64,000 nucleotides of DNA from Oleiagrimonas soli. GTDB taxonomy: Bacteria > Pseudomonadota > Gammaproteobacteria > Xanthomonadales > Rhodanobacteraceae. The stretch lies in the NCBI RefSeq assembly GCF_000761445.1, contig NZ_KN196470.1, positions 546,149-610,148 of the forward strand, written 5' to 3'. The position numbers were made by a program, and so were the translations under genes. Positions 48,765-58,189 of the stretch are shown in pieces (within the stretch, counting starts at the first letter, position 1; the number at the start of each line of letters is the position of its first letter). A model generated the notes under the pieces. The model worked only from the letters and a program-made list of their open reading frames with translations, did no database searches and had not been told where the DNA came from.

Positions 48765-50936
48765 ATGATCAAGCGTTTTCTTCTCGCCACGCTGCTGCTC
48801 GCCCTCACCGGTGTGGCGGCGCATGCCGACGTTCCCGCCAAGACCGACTCACTGACGCTCAAGCCGACCACGGCCGAGACGCAGGCCGCGGCGCTGTCGG
48901 CGCGCTTCCTGACGCGCTTCCAGTACGACGCCAAGCCGCTCGACGATGCGATGTCGGAGAAGATCTTCGACGCGTATCTCAAGGATCTCGACGGCGACAA
49001 GCTGTACTTCACCCAGGCCGACATCCAGCGTTTCTCCAGCCTGCGCGACGGCATGGACGACGCGATCTGGAACCAGGACCTGTCCGGACCGTTCGCGATG
49101 TTCAACCTGTACGTGCAGCGCGCCACGCAGCGTCTGGACTACGCGCGCAGCCTGCTGAAGAAGGGCTTCGACTTCAGCAAGAAGGAAAGCTACGACTTCG
49201 ATCGCGACAAGGCCAGCTGGGCGCCCAACGAGCAGGCCCTGAACGATCTGTGGCGCAAGCGCGTCAAGAACGACTGGCTGCGCCTGAAGCTGGCCGGCAA
49301 GGACGACGCCGACATCCGCAAGACGCTGGACAAGCGCTACAAGAACTACATCGACCGTCTCGATCAGCTCGATTCGCAGGACGCGTTCCAGATCTTCATG
49401 AACGCGTACGCCGAGACCACCGATCCGCACACCGACTACTTCGGTCCGCGCGCGGCGCAGAACTTCGACATCGCCATGAAGCTCTCGCTGGAAGGCATCG
49501 GCGCGGTGCTGCAGGCCAGCGACGAATACACCATGGTGCGCGAAGTGGTGCCGGGCGGCCCGGCGGCCAAGTCCGACCAGGTGCACGTCGGCGACCGCAT
49601 CGTCGGCGTCGGCCAGGGCAAGGACGGTCCGATCCAGGACGTCATCGGCTGGCGTCTGGATGACGTGGTCTCCAAGATCCGCGGCAAGAAGAACACCACC
49701 GTGCGTCTGGAGATCATCCCCAGCAAGACCGGGCTGGACGGCAAGCACGAGATCGTGACCCTGGTGCGCAACAAGGTCACCATCCAGGAGCAGGCCGCCA
49801 AGAAGAAGATCATCCAGGTCAAGGACGACGGCGTGACGCGTCGCATCGGCGTGATCGAGCTGCCGTCGTTCTACGAGGACTTCGGCGCGCGCCGCGACGG
49901 CGACCCGAACTACAAGAGCGCCTCGCGCGACGTCGCCAAGCTGCTCAAGGAACTGAAGAAGGACAAGGTGGACGGCATCGTCGTCGACCTGCGCAACAAC
50001 GGCGGCGGTTCGCTGTCCGAAGCCACCGCCATGACCGGCCTGTTCATCAACAAGGGTCCGGTGGTGCAGGTGCGTTCCAGCAACGGCAGCGTCGAGGAAC
50101 AGACCGACGACCAGCCGGGCATGGTGTGGAGCGGTCCGCTGGCGGTGCTGGTCAATCGCGGCACGGCTTCGGCTTCGGAGATTTTCGCCGCGGCGATTCA
50201 GGATTACGGCCGCGGTCTGGTCATCGGCGAGCCGACCTTCGGCAAGGGCACGGTGCAGAACCTGGTCGATCTGGACCGCTTCGGCGACGGCGAGAAGAAG
50301 CCGAAGTACGGCGAGCTGAAGATGACCATCGCCAAGTTCTTCCGCATCGACGGCGGCTCGACCCAGCTGCGTGGCGTGACGCCGGACATCGCCTATCCGA
50401 AGAACGGCGACGAGAAGCTGTTCGGCGAGTCGACCTACGACAACGCCCTGCCGTGGACCGACATTCAGCCAGCCAAGTACAAGCCGGTGGCCAATCTGAA
50501 AATGCTGGTGCCGATGCTCGAACACAAGCACGAGCAGCGCATCGCCAAGCTGCCGGCGTGGAAGCTGATGCTCGACGAGCTGGCCGAGTACCGCAAGAAC
50601 CGCGACAAGACCACCGTGTCGCTGAACTACGACACGCGCATGGCCGAGCGCAAGCATGTCGAGGCGGTGCAGAAGGCCTTCCGCGAGCGCCACAAGGCCA
50701 TCAACGGCGATTCCAGCGACACCGAGGAAGTGACGCTGGACGACGGTCTGACGCCGGGCGAGCGCAGCATCAAGGATCAGATCAAGCAGGAGAAGGAGGC
50801 CGACAAGGCCACCGACGTGATGCTCGACGAGACCGCGCACATCGTCGCCGACGAGATCGGATTGATCCAGTCCGATACCAAGCTCGCGGCCGAAGTGCTG
50901 CCGTATCACGGCAAGTCGGCTTCCGCGACCGACTGA
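48765..50936 (+). CDS. prc: Tail-specific carboxy-terminal processing protease Prc/Tsp
   Basis: 723 residues. Signal peptide FLLATLLLALTGVAAHA is followed by an N-terminal helical domain, a PDZ domain (about 235-335; LSLEGIGAVLQASDEYTMVREVVPGGPAAKS in parts) and the S41 catalytic region with Ser in RGTASASEIFAAAI (about 469-471) and Lys in GEPTFGKGTVQ. A C-terminal helical extension with LTPGERSIKDQIKQEKEAD is typical of Prc. It degrades periplasmic proteins and processes C-termini; in other species it controls MepS with NlpI. It follows lipA with no gap and ends before a strong terminator. Confidence 0.95.
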   Translation: MIKRFLLATLLLALTGVAAHADVPAKTDSLTLKPTTAETQAAALSARFLTRFQYDAKPLDDAMSEKIFDAYLKDLDGDKLYFTQADIQRFSSLRDGMDDAIWNQDLSGPFAMFNLYVQRATQRLDYARSLLKKGFDFSKKESYDFDRDKASWAPNEQALNDLWRKRVKNDWLRLKLAGKDDADIRKTLDKRYKNYIDRLDQLDSQDAFQIFMNAYAETTDPHTDYFGPRAAQNFDIAMKLSLEGIGAVLQASDEYTMVREVVPGGPAAKSDQVHVGDRIVGVGQGKDGPIQDVIGWRLDDVVSKIRGKKNTTVRLEIIPSKTGLDGKHEIVTLVRNKVTIQEQAAKKKIIQVKDDGVTRRIGVIELPSFYEDFGARRDGDPNYKSASRDVAKLLKELKKDKVDGIVVDLRNNGGGSLSEATAMTGLFINKGPVVQVRSSNGSVEEQTDDQPGMVWSGPLAVLVNRGTASASEIFAAAIQDYGRGLVIGEPTFGKGTVQNLVDLDRFGDGEKKPKYGELKMTIAKFFRIDGGSTQLRGVTPDIAYPKNGDEKLFGESTYDNALPWTDIQPAKYKPVANLKMLVPMLEHKHEQRIAKLPAWKLMLDELAEYRKNRDKTTVSLNYDTRMAERKHVEAVQKAFRERHKAINGDSSDTEEVTLDDGLTPGERSIKDQIKQEKEADKATDVMLDETAHIVADEIGLIQSDTKLAAEVLPYHGKSASATD

Positions 50937-50960
50937 CGTCGGCGTCTGCGCAGACAACGA

Positions 50961-50994
50961 AAAGGGAAGGTCCGCGGACCTTCCCTTTTTTTCT
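50961..50994 (+). terminator. Rho-independent terminator after prc
   Basis: AAAGGGAAGGTCCGC / GCGGACCTTCCCTTT is an almost continuous palindrome followed by further T residues, 24 nt after the prc stop codon. It also faces the end of the convergent DUF1203 gene. Confidence 0.93.
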
Positions 50995-51010
50995 TGCGCG
51001 GATTCGAGGA

Positions 51011-51484
51011 TCAGGCGATACGATCGGCGCGGCACGAGAAGCAGCCGCGCTTGGCGTTGTGCAGGTGGATGTAGGCAGCGTGCGGATCGACGAACGCGTG
51101 CCGCAGCGCGTCGCCGACGCTGGGGCCGTCGACGACGTCCGCCGCGATCATCTGGTGTGCGTCGTCGTACACGCGCAGCGAAATCGTGCGACGCGTGACG
51201 TAGGGCGGAACCTCGCCCGGTGCGAGTACGCGGCGCGGCGCGTCCTGGCGCACGAAAATCGGTCCGGAGGATCGGTAGGGCGAAGCCTCGGGCAAGTGCT
51301 CGAAGGGCAGCAGAAGCAACACGTCGCCCTCGAAGGCGTCTTCGAGGCTGACACGGCAGGGGTAGCCCGGATGGCTGTCCGCGCGCATACGCAGGATGTG
51401 CTGCTGCGCCAGCGCATCGTCGGACAGCGCGAACAGGGGCGCGAAGGGTGCGGGATCGAGGCCGCTGAGGCGGAATGAGGTCAT
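51011..51484 (-). CDS. DUF1203 family protein
   Basis: 157 residues from the ATG at 51484 (GGAG 9 nt upstream). TSFRLSGLDPAPFAPLFALSDDAL, YPCRVSLEDAFEGDVLLLL and the C-terminal VDPHAAYIHLHNAKRGCFSCRADR follow the DUF1203 pattern (in parts). The paired cysteines near the end (GCFSC) could bind a metal or heme. Function unknown. Confidence 0.85.
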   Translation of the reverse strand: MTSFRLSGLDPAPFAPLFALSDDALAQQHILRMRADSHPGYPCRVSLEDAFEGDVLLLLPFEHLPEASPYRSSGPIFVRQDAPRRVLAPGEVPPYVTRRTISLRVYDDAHQMIAADVVDGPSVGDALRHAFVDPHAAYIHLHNAKRGCFSCRADRIA

Positions 51485-51654
51485 GGCGAACATCTCCGTG
51501 GTTTAGGTGCGGCACAGCATGACCGCGTCGTGGATCGCGTACGCGCCGTTTCCGGCCACGGCATGCGCGGCTGCGTATCCGGTCGGCAGGGGCAGCGCGA
51601 GCGGGTATCATGGTTGTGCATGCAGTGAGGCAGCGCAGGGACTCGACGGAAACG

Positions 51655-52920
51655 ATGAGACTGGAACGTCACTTGCGGAGGTGGTCGGTCGGGCAGCGGG
51701 TGGCGGTGATCGTCGCGCTGCTGTTGTTGCCGCTGGCGATCCTGAGCGCGGTCAGCATGACGGTGCTCAACGAGCAGGGAGAGGCCTTCCGGGCCTCGGT
51801 CGAGGAATCCGTGCACACCCTGCTGCCGCTGACCACGCTGGAGCATTACCTGCAGCGCGCGTTGGTGGATGAGTTGCTGGCGGAGTCCCATCAGGCCGCG
51901 CCGGATTTCGCCGGACTGACGGACAGCATCGACAAGAGCTTCTCGAGCCTGCGCGTGGGCACGTACTCTCAGGATCTGCCGCAGGACGTGATGAACGATG
52001 CCCATCTCGCCTGGATGCACGCGAAGCCGGGGGTGCAGCGCTTGGTCGAGCAGGTGCGCTCTGTGCACGCCGTCGTGCCGCAGGACGGTACTGACTACAC
52101 GCGCCAGGAACTGGAGCGCGCCATTCAGGATGTCTCCACGGCGCGTCAGCATTTGTCGGCGGTGATCGAGGCGCGCTACGAACGGGCTGCCGCGCAGCGG
52201 CACCGGCAACTGGTGGGTCTGGTGTGGGGCTGGGTGCTGACGCTGACGGTGGCGATCGTGCTGGCCGGCGCGTTCCTGTATTCGCTGGTGCGGCCGATGC
52301 GGCAGTTGGCGCAGGCCGCGCGAGAGATCGGCAACGGACGTACCGGCGTGCGCGTGCCGGTCGAGGGGCAGGACGAACTGACTGCGTTGGCGGCCTGCTT
52401 CAACGACATGGCGGCGAGTTGGGAAACCACGCGGCAGACGTTGGTCACCGAAGCGACCGAGGATCCGCTGACCGGCACGCTGAATCGGCGCGCGACGCTG
52501 GCGCTGCTGACGGCGGAACTGGAGGCCGGCTTGCGTGCGCACCAGCCGTTCAGTTTGCTGGTGCTCGATCTGGATCGCTTCAAGTCGATCAACGACCGCT
52601 TCGGCCACGCCGCCGGCGACCGCGCGCTGTGCTGGGTCGTCGACAAGGTGCGCGGCTTGCTGCGCGAAGGCGATCACCTCGGGCGTTATGGTGGCGACGA
52701 ATTCATCGTCCTGCTGCCGCGCACCGGCAAGGCGCAGGCGGAACGCATTGCGCAACGCATCGTGCAGGCGGTCGGCGAAGCGGCCGTGCGCGAGCCGGCC
52801 TATCCCGGCGTCAGCGTCGGCGTCGCTACCGCGCCGGATGCCGGCCGCGATGCGACGGCGCTGGTCGAAGCCGCGGATGCGGCGTTGTACAAGCACAAGC
52901 AGCGCCATCGCGCGCCGTAG
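51655..52920 (+). CDS. Membrane diguanylate cyclase (HAMP-GGDEF)
   Basis: 421 residues from the ATG at 51655. Two membrane helices (about 17-38 and 188-208) flank a periplasmic sensor domain of about 150 residues with no recognised family. HAMP (about 208-262) and GGDEF (about 265-421) domains follow; GRYGGDEF places the active motif at 346-350, and LDRFKSINDRFGHAAGDRAL is the usual substrate region. No RxxD inhibitory site is obvious before GGDEF. It should make c-di-GMP in response to an external signal. A start at 51610 is less likely. Confidence 0.9.
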   Translation: MRLERHLRRWSVGQRVAVIVALLLLPLAILSAVSMTVLNEQGEAFRASVEESVHTLLPLTTLEHYLQRALVDELLAESHQAAPDFAGLTDSIDKSFSSLRVGTYSQDLPQDVMNDAHLAWMHAKPGVQRLVEQVRSVHAVVPQDGTDYTRQELERAIQDVSTARQHLSAVIEARYERAAAQRHRQLVGLVWGWVLTLTVAIVLAGAFLYSLVRPMRQLAQAAREIGNGRTGVRVPVEGQDELTALAACFNDMAASWETTRQTLVTEATEDPLTGTLNRRATLALLTAELEAGLRAHQPFSLLVLDLDRFKSINDRFGHAAGDRALCWVVDKVRGLLREGDHLGRYGGDEFIVLLPRTGKAQAERIAQRIVQAVGEAAVREPAYPGVSVGVATAPDAGRDATALVEAADAALYKHKQRHRAP

Positions 52921-52928
52921 GGTCACGC

Positions 52929-54191
52929 ATGTCGTCTGTACCTTCGCGGCCGCCGCCTGTCGTGGCCGCACGAACCGCATTCGCCATCGCCGCGGTGTTC
53001 TTCCTGTTCGAGTTCGTGGTGCGCATCGAGCCGAGTCTGGCCACGGATGCGATCGAGCGTTTCTACGGTCTGTCCGATGCGTCGTTCGGCACCCTGGCCA
53101 GTCTGTTCTTCTGGGTCTACGCGCCAATGCAGATCGTGGTCGGACTGCTGCTGGACCGCTACGGCGCGCGGCGTTTCGTGCTGATCGGCAGCCTGCTGTG
53201 CGCGGGTGGCGTGCTGATCTTCGCGCTGACCGGCCAAGCGTGGATCGGCGGTGCGGGGCGCGTGCTGATGGGCTTCGGCGCGTCGTTCGCCTTCGTTTCG
53301 GCACTGTGGCTGGTCAATCACTGGTTCGCGCCGGAACGGTTCGCGCTGCTGTCGGGAAGCGTCAATGCGATCGGCATGCTGGGCACGGCGGTTGGCGGCG
53401 TGGCGCTGTCCGGTCTGATCGACCGGGTCGGCTGGCGTGCCGTATTCGTGGCGACGGCCGCGGTCGGCTTTGGCATCTTCATGCTCGCCGCGCTGTTCCT
53501 GCGCGAACCGCGTTCGCCCGCGTCCGCGCCGAGGACGGGCCGCGCGACCACCCACGTGCGCGACAGTCTGCGCGCGGTGCTGGGCGATGCGCGCACCTGG
53601 GGCATCGCCGTGGTCGGTCTGCTGTACTACATGCCGGTCAATGTCTACGGCGGGCTGTGGGGCGTGACCGAACTGGTCCGTGATCGCGGCCTCACGCCGG
53701 TGCGCGCCGAAACCGTGGTGTCGGCGATCTTCTGGGGCATGGCCGGCGGCAGCGTCGCCGGCGGTTGGCTGTCCGACCGCCTCGGCCACCGCAAGTACCT
53801 GGTGTTCGCCGGCGCGGTGCTGACGGGCGCGGCCTATGCGTGCGCGTTGTATCTGCCGCGGCTGGTCGACTGGCAGCTCGCCGCGCTGCTGTTTGCGGCC
53901 GGTTTCTTCGGCGGCCTGCAGATGCTCACCTTCGTGATGGCGAAGGAGGGGCAGGACAACCGGCGCGTCGGCACCGTGGTCGCCTTCGTCAACATGATCG
54001 GCATCGGCGGCGCGCTGGTGTTCCAGCCGCTGGTCGGTTATCTGGCGAGCCTGGCCGGCGGCGATCTGCGCCTGGCGCTGCTGACGGTGCCGGCTTGCGT
54101 TGTCTTGGCGGCGGCGGTCGTGCTGTGCGTGCCCGAATACCGGCATCCGCAGCATCGGCCGGGCGCGCCGCGTCCGGCGCGGGACCGCTGA
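52929..54191 (+). CDS. MFS transporter (phthalate/hexuronate-like)
   Basis: 420 residues with 12 predicted helices. Helix 1 region AFAIAAVFFLFEFVVRIEPS, loop 2-3 motif LLDRYGARRFVLIG, and WLSDRLGHRKYLV in the second half are MFS signatures. It starts 9 nt after the cyclase gene, so the two are probably cotranscribed. Substrate cannot be told; similar proteins are annotated as organic-acid or generic transporters. Confidence 0.9.
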   Translation: MSSVPSRPPPVVAARTAFAIAAVFFLFEFVVRIEPSLATDAIERFYGLSDASFGTLASLFFWVYAPMQIVVGLLLDRYGARRFVLIGSLLCAGGVLIFALTGQAWIGGAGRVLMGFGASFAFVSALWLVNHWFAPERFALLSGSVNAIGMLGTAVGGVALSGLIDRVGWRAVFVATAAVGFGIFMLAALFLREPRSPASAPRTGRATTHVRDSLRAVLGDARTWGIAVVGLLYYMPVNVYGGLWGVTELVRDRGLTPVRAETVVSAIFWGMAGGSVAGGWLSDRLGHRKYLVFAGAVLTGAAYACALYLPRLVDWQLAALLFAAGFFGGLQMLTFVMAKEGQDNRRVGTVVAFVNMIGIGGALVFQPLVGYLASLAGGDLRLALLTVPACVVLAAAVVLCVPEYRHPQHRPGAPRPARDR

Positions 54192-54195
54192 GAGC

Positions 54196-55413
54196 TCAGC
54201 GCGGTCTGCGCTCGGTCAGGAAATACAGCAGCGAAAGTCCGGCGAGACCCGCGCCCGCGCCCAGCGTCAGCGGCCAGCCGCCCTGTGCATAGGCCCAGCC
54301 GCCCAGCGCCGAACCGATCGCGCCGCCGGCGAAGAAGGTCGCCATGAACAGGCCGTTGAGACGGCCGCGTTCGGCCGCGCCGAGGCTGTAGATGGCGCGC
54401 TGGCCGAGCACCAGGTTGGCGGTGACGCTGAAATCGAGCAGCACGCCGGACGCGGCCAGCGCGACCAGGCGCAGCGAACCGGCGACATGGCCGAGATAGG
54501 ACAGCGCCAGCGCCAGCAGCACGCCGACGATGGCCAGTGCCGTCGCGCCGTGACTCCATCCGCGGTCGGCGACGCGCCCGGCAATCGGCGCCGATACCGC
54601 ACCGGCGACGCCGATCAGGGCGAACAGCGCGATGCCGTTCTGCGACAGGCCGAACACGTCGGCCAGCTGCAGCGGCACCGCGGTCCAGAACAGGCTGAAG
54701 GCGCCGAACAGGCCGGCGTGATACAGCGCGCGGCGGCGCAGAATCGGCGTGTCGCGCATCAGTCCCGGCAGCGACGCCAGCAATGCGCCGTAGCTCAGGG
54801 TCTGTTCGTGCGCGTGTCGCGGCGGCATGCGCAGGCGCAGCACCAGCGCCAACAGCACCATCAACGCGGTCGCCAGGAAGAACACCGCGCGCCAGCCGAA
54901 GGCGTCGGTGAGAAAGCTCGCCAGCGGCCGCGCGAACATGATGCCCAGCATGATGCCGCTGACCACGTTGCCGACGACCTGGCCGCGGCGCTGCTCGGGC
55001 GCCAGATGCGCTGCGTACGGCACCAGCACCTGCGCGCCGACGGCGCAGATGCCGATGGTCATCGCCGCGGCAAGGTAGGTGTCCGGCCCTTGCGCGAAGG
55101 CCGCGGCCAGCGAGGCCAGCGCGCACAGCAGCACCAGGCTGACCACCAGACGCCGATTCTCCAGCCGGTCGCCGAGCGGCACGATCAGCAGCAGCCCGAG
55201 GCCGTAGCCGGCCTGGGTCAGCGTCACGATCAGGCCGGCGGCTTCGGCGGACAGGCCGAGCGCGCGGTGGATCGGGCCGACCAGCGGCTGCGCGTAGTAT
55301 AGGTTCGCGACCAGCAGTCCGCAGGCCGTGGCGAGCAGGAAGGTCAGACCGGCGGAAACGCCGTGGCGTTCCGCGTCGTGCGCCGGCGCGGCGGAAGTTT
55401 CGGGCAGGGACAT
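54196..55413 (-). CDS. MFS efflux transporter
   Basis: 405 residues, 12 predicted helices. LLIVPLGDRLENRRLV is the loop 2-3 motif. FARPLASFLTDAFGWRAVFF is a helix 5/6 motif of drug-efflux-type (YgaY/NepI-like) members. GCAVGAQVLVPYAAHLAP-type sequence in helix 4 is common in that subfamily. It converges on the preceding MFS gene with a gap of only 4 nt. Substrate unknown. Confidence 0.9.
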   Translation of the reverse strand: MSLPETSAAPAHDAERHGVSAGLTFLLATACGLLVANLYYAQPLVGPIHRALGLSAEAAGLIVTLTQAGYGLGLLLIVPLGDRLENRRLVVSLVLLCALASLAAAFAQGPDTYLAAAMTIGICAVGAQVLVPYAAHLAPEQRRGQVVGNVVSGIMLGIMFARPLASFLTDAFGWRAVFFLATALMVLLALVLRLRMPPRHAHEQTLSYGALLASLPGLMRDTPILRRRALYHAGLFGAFSLFWTAVPLQLADVFGLSQNGIALFALIGVAGAVSAPIAGRVADRGWSHGATALAIVGVLLALALSYLGHVAGSLRLVALAASGVLLDFSVTANLVLGQRAIYSLGAAERGRLNGLFMATFFAGGAIGSALGGWAYAQGGWPLTLGAGAGLAGLSLLYFLTERRPR

Positions 55414-55508
55414 GGATGAATCCGGAAGCGTGATGCGGGCGAGCAGCGTCGCCGTCCGCGACTATGATCGCGCATGGCGGCGTCCGAACGCGAATCCCGG
55501 TCGTCCGT

Positions 55509-56051
55509 CTAGCCGCGACGGGCGGCCGGGGCGGTTGCGTGCAGCGTCGCTTGCGGAGCGATGCAGTCGAGGAAGCCTTCACGCAGGGCGTGCATGGCAT
55601 AGCCCGATCTGGCGGGCACCTGAAGCAGCGGCAGCCCGATGACGCGACATACGTCGGCGACGAATGCATCGCGGCGGCGCGCGCGTGCGCCGCGATGCGA
55701 CGCGTCATCGAGCTCCACGGCGCAGACCACGGACAGGTCGTCCGCGCGGCACACCACGAAATCGACATGCTTGAACGCAATGCGGTTCAACGCGGCTCGT
55801 CGCGCCGATGCGCCAAGCCCGCTGCGCACGGTGGCGATATCGGCGATGCGCACCTTGCCGAACACGCGATACTCAGGACCCACGGCGGTATCCAGCACGC
55901 CGAGAAAGGAGCGTTCGGCGGCGGAAAAAAGCTGCTTGCGGGCGCGATAGGGCAGACCGACCGACCCGCCACCTGCCGCCTGCTTGAGAACTACCAGCGC
56001 GCCCAGCACGAGCAATGCGAACGCAACGACGAGGAAAAGGTGTGTGGACAT
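55509..56051 (-). CDS. DUF2726 family membrane-anchored protein
   Basis: 180 residues from the ATG at 56051 with AAAGGAGG upstream. One N-terminal helix (about 5-24) precedes a cytoplasmic DUF2726 domain: YRARKQLFSAAERSFLGVLD, HVDFVVCRADDLSVVCAVELDD and CRVIGLPLLQVPAR. The fold resembles a restriction-endonuclease-like core (E/D-V-C-A-V-E-L-D-D), but nuclease activity is unproven for the family. Confidence 0.85.
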   Translation of the reverse strand: MSTHLFLVVAFALLVLGALVVLKQAAGGGSVGLPYRARKQLFSAAERSFLGVLDTAVGPEYRVFGKVRIADIATVRSGLGASARRAALNRIAFKHVDFVVCRADDLSVVCAVELDDASHRGARARRRDAFVADVCRVIGLPLLQVPARSGYAMHALREGFLDCIAPQATLHATAPAARRG

Positions 56052-56097
56052 GGGGCGGGCCCTCCTTTGGCCGAATGGTTGGCAGCTTCTGTGCGCG

Positions 56098-56352
56098 TTA
56101 TGTCCGGTATTCGGTCGGCCGCTCCAGCTGGCCGATGGCGTCCTGTACGTCGTCGATGCGCGCCGACAGGGCGGCCTGCGCATCGTAGAGGCCGCGGTTG
56201 TAGAAGTATGCGCCGAGGTCCTCGGCGAAGAAGTCGAGCAGGAATTCGGCGTCGAACTGGCCGATCTCCTGGTCCAGCTGTTCGGCGAAGTACTGCTTGA
56301 TGCGGCCGACCATGCGGTCCTTTTCTTCGCGCGTGAAAGCGATGGCGCTCAT
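56098..56352 (-). CDS. DUF2164 family protein
   Basis: 84 residues. The FTREEKDRMVGRIKQYFAEQLDQEIGQFDAEFLLDFFAEDLGAYFYNRGLYDAQ region matches DUF2164 (in parts), a small helical protein found widely in proteobacteria and firmicutes. No function known. In-frame extension upstream to 57018 is not protein-like and overlaps two real genes. Confidence 0.9.
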   Translation of the reverse strand: MSAIAFTREEKDRMVGRIKQYFAEQLDQEIGQFDAEFLLDFFAEDLGAYFYNRGLYDAQAALSARIDDVQDAIGQLERPTEYRT

Positions 56353-56405
56353 GGCGTGTCGTGGCGGTGACGGCGTGTGCACGAGTGTAGCGGACGTCCG
56401 CGGCG

Positions 56406-56849
56406 TCAGTCCGGAATCTCCGGTTCGACCAGGTGCGCCAGCAGCGTCAGCGATTCCTGCCAGCCCAGGTAGCAGGCCTCGACCGGAATCGCCTCGGGCA
56501 CGCCTTCCTGCAGGATCTGCAACTCGGTGCCGAAAGGGGTTCCGCGCAGCGTGATGTCGGTGCTCATCTCGCCGGGGAGATCGGCGTCCTCGAAGGCATC
56601 GGTGTAGCGGATGCGTTCGTTCGGCGCCAGTTCGACGTAGGTGCCGCCGAATGCGTGTTCCTTGCCGCTGCCGAAGTTGCAAAAGCGCATGCGGTAGGTG
56701 CCGCCGACGCGCGCGTCGAGGTGATCCACGCGGCAGGTGAAGCCGTGCGGCGGTAGCCACTTGGAGATGGCTTCGGGTTCGAGAAAGGCACGGTAGACGC
56801 GCTCCGGCGGAGCGCGCAGGATGCGATGAAGCTGGACGGTGCCGGTCAT
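56406..56849 (-). CDS. SRPBCC/AHSA1-domain protein
   Basis: 147 residues. LHRILRAPPERVYRAFLEPEAISKWLPP is the typical START/AHSA1 beginning (in parts). RMRFCNFGSGKEHAFGGTYVEL and the C-terminal EACYLGWQESLTLLAHLVEP complete the helix-grip fold. Members bind hydrophobic ligands or act as Hsp90-activator-like proteins; the ligand here is unknown. It lies 48 nt downstream of the lysozyme-inhibitor gene on the same strand. Confidence 0.9.
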   Translation of the reverse strand: MTGTVQLHRILRAPPERVYRAFLEPEAISKWLPPHGFTCRVDHLDARVGGTYRMRFCNFGSGKEHAFGGTYVELAPNERIRYTDAFEDADLPGEMSTDITLRGTPFGTELQILQEGVPEAIPVEACYLGWQESLTLLAHLVEPEIPD

Positions 56850-56896
56850 GACGAGTGCCTCGAACGCTTGGGTGTGATGGTGGAATGGGCGTCGGG

Positions 56897-57763
56897 TCAG
56901 CGCGATGCGCGGATGCACTGCATCGGCGCGGCAGCGTGGCCCCAGACCAGCGTGAGCCGGTTGCCGCGCAGCGCGATGCGCTCGTTGCGTCCCTGATAGA
57001 GGGTGGGCGACGCGGCATACATCAGCGAGCTGCGGTCGCCGCGTTCGGCGATCAGCGTACGCGGCCGGGTGGCGAAGAAGGTCAGCACGACTTCGTCCGC
57101 ACGGCGGCCGTTGCAGGTGAAGAACTGCGGACCCTGCGACGCGACCAGCCGGTAGCGCGCCTGCAGTTCGGCGATGCGTTGCTGGTAGGCGCTGCGCACG
57201 CAGGCCGGACGGTCCTCGCTTTTCCAGCAATCGTCGCGGCCCTTGATCCAGCCGCGCTGTTCGGCGCGCAGCTGCGGGCGCATGCGCGCATCGGCCTTGT
57301 CCGCGGCAGCGGCATAGACGCGCGCCAGTTCGCGGTCCATCGCGGCGAGGGCGGGATCGCCGCAGATCAGCGCCTCGGTGCTGCCCGCGGCGGCCTTGTC
57401 ACAGGCGAACGAGGGCCGGTCCGTCGGTGCGGGCGCGGCAGGCATGGGCTGGGCGTGCGCGATGCGGGCGCGCACCCGCGCGTCGATGAAACGGCACCAG
57501 GCCGGGCTGTCGCGCTCGGGCAGCTGCGCCTGGCCGCGCAGGCCGAGACGGAATTCGACGCTGGACTTCCATTCCGACGACCCGACATCGGGGCCGTGCC
57601 CGTCGGCGTCGGCGGTGCGTACGTGACGGTCGACCCAGCGATACCACGCGGCCGTGCAGACGGCGGGTGACTGGGCGGTCGGCGACGCCGGAGCCGGGCG
57701 CGCCCGGAGCGGCGCGACGAACGTGGCCGATGCGACCAGCAGGAACAGCAGGGACCGGATCAT
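56897..57763 (-). CDS. LprI-MliC fusion: putative periplasmic lysozyme inhibitor
   Basis: 288 residues. Signal peptide SLLFLLVASATFVAPLRA is followed by an unassigned Cys/Trp-rich segment (about 30-115) and an LprI/DUF1311 domain (about 118-205; PSFACDKAAAGSTEALICGDP...LDRELARVYAAA-like, GWIKGRDDCWKSEDRPACVRSAYQQRI in parts). The C-terminus is an MliC-like beta-barrel (about 215-288; FTCNGRRADEVVLTFFATRP, ALRGNRLTLVWGHAAAPMQC). Both domain families inhibit c-type lysozyme. No lipobox is present, so it should be soluble in the periplasm. Confidence 0.85.
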   Translation of the reverse strand: MIRSLLFLLVASATFVAPLRARPAPASPTAQSPAVCTAAWYRWVDRHVRTADADGHGPDVGSSEWKSSVEFRLGLRGQAQLPERDSPAWCRFIDARVRARIAHAQPMPAAPAPTDRPSFACDKAAAGSTEALICGDPALAAMDRELARVYAAAADKADARMRPQLRAEQRGWIKGRDDCWKSEDRPACVRSAYQQRIAELQARYRLVASQGPQFFTCNGRRADEVVLTFFATRPRTLIAERGDRSSLMYAASPTLYQGRNERIALRGNRLTLVWGHAAAPMQCIRASR

Positions 57764-57874
57764 GGCGTTGCCCGGAGCGGTCAGGGGAGCTCGACGGTAG
57801 TGCCGAGCGCAGGCCTGCGCAAGTCCGTCATCCGACCATGTCCGGCCCGCATGTGTCTGCCTGCGAACAACGTC

Positions 57875-58057
57875 TCAGCGGCTGCGCCACGCCCACACGC
57901 TCATGCCGCCGGCGACGGCCACGGCGATCCACGAGAACCACACCGGGATGTGCACCTGGCCGATCTGCACGCTCCAGCCCTGGATGGCCCGAACGGCCTG
58001 CAGCAGCGCGACCAGTGCGAAGAGCGTGCCTGAAAACAGTGCGTACCCATTCTTCAT
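57875..58057 (-). CDS. Two-helix small membrane protein
   Basis: 60 residues behind a very strong GAGGAGG site, spacing 6. Two hydrophobic segments (about 7-26 and 38-56) flank WSVQIGQVHIPVW. Ends in WAWRSR. The family was not recognised. It lies 111 nt upstream of the lysozyme-inhibitor gene. Confidence 0.75.
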   Translation of the reverse strand: MKNGYALFSGTLFALVALLQAVRAIQGWSVQIGQVHIPVWFSWIAVAVAGGMSVWAWRSR

Positions 58058-58189
58058 TGCGGACCTCCTCAGCGCGGATGCCGGGCGGCAGATACCCCAT
58101 GCCCGTGGCTACGAAGTATGCGCCCGTCCGCGCGACGCGCGCGAGCGCGCAGGTCGCGATGCGGCCGATGCCGGAACGAAGGTCGCCGC

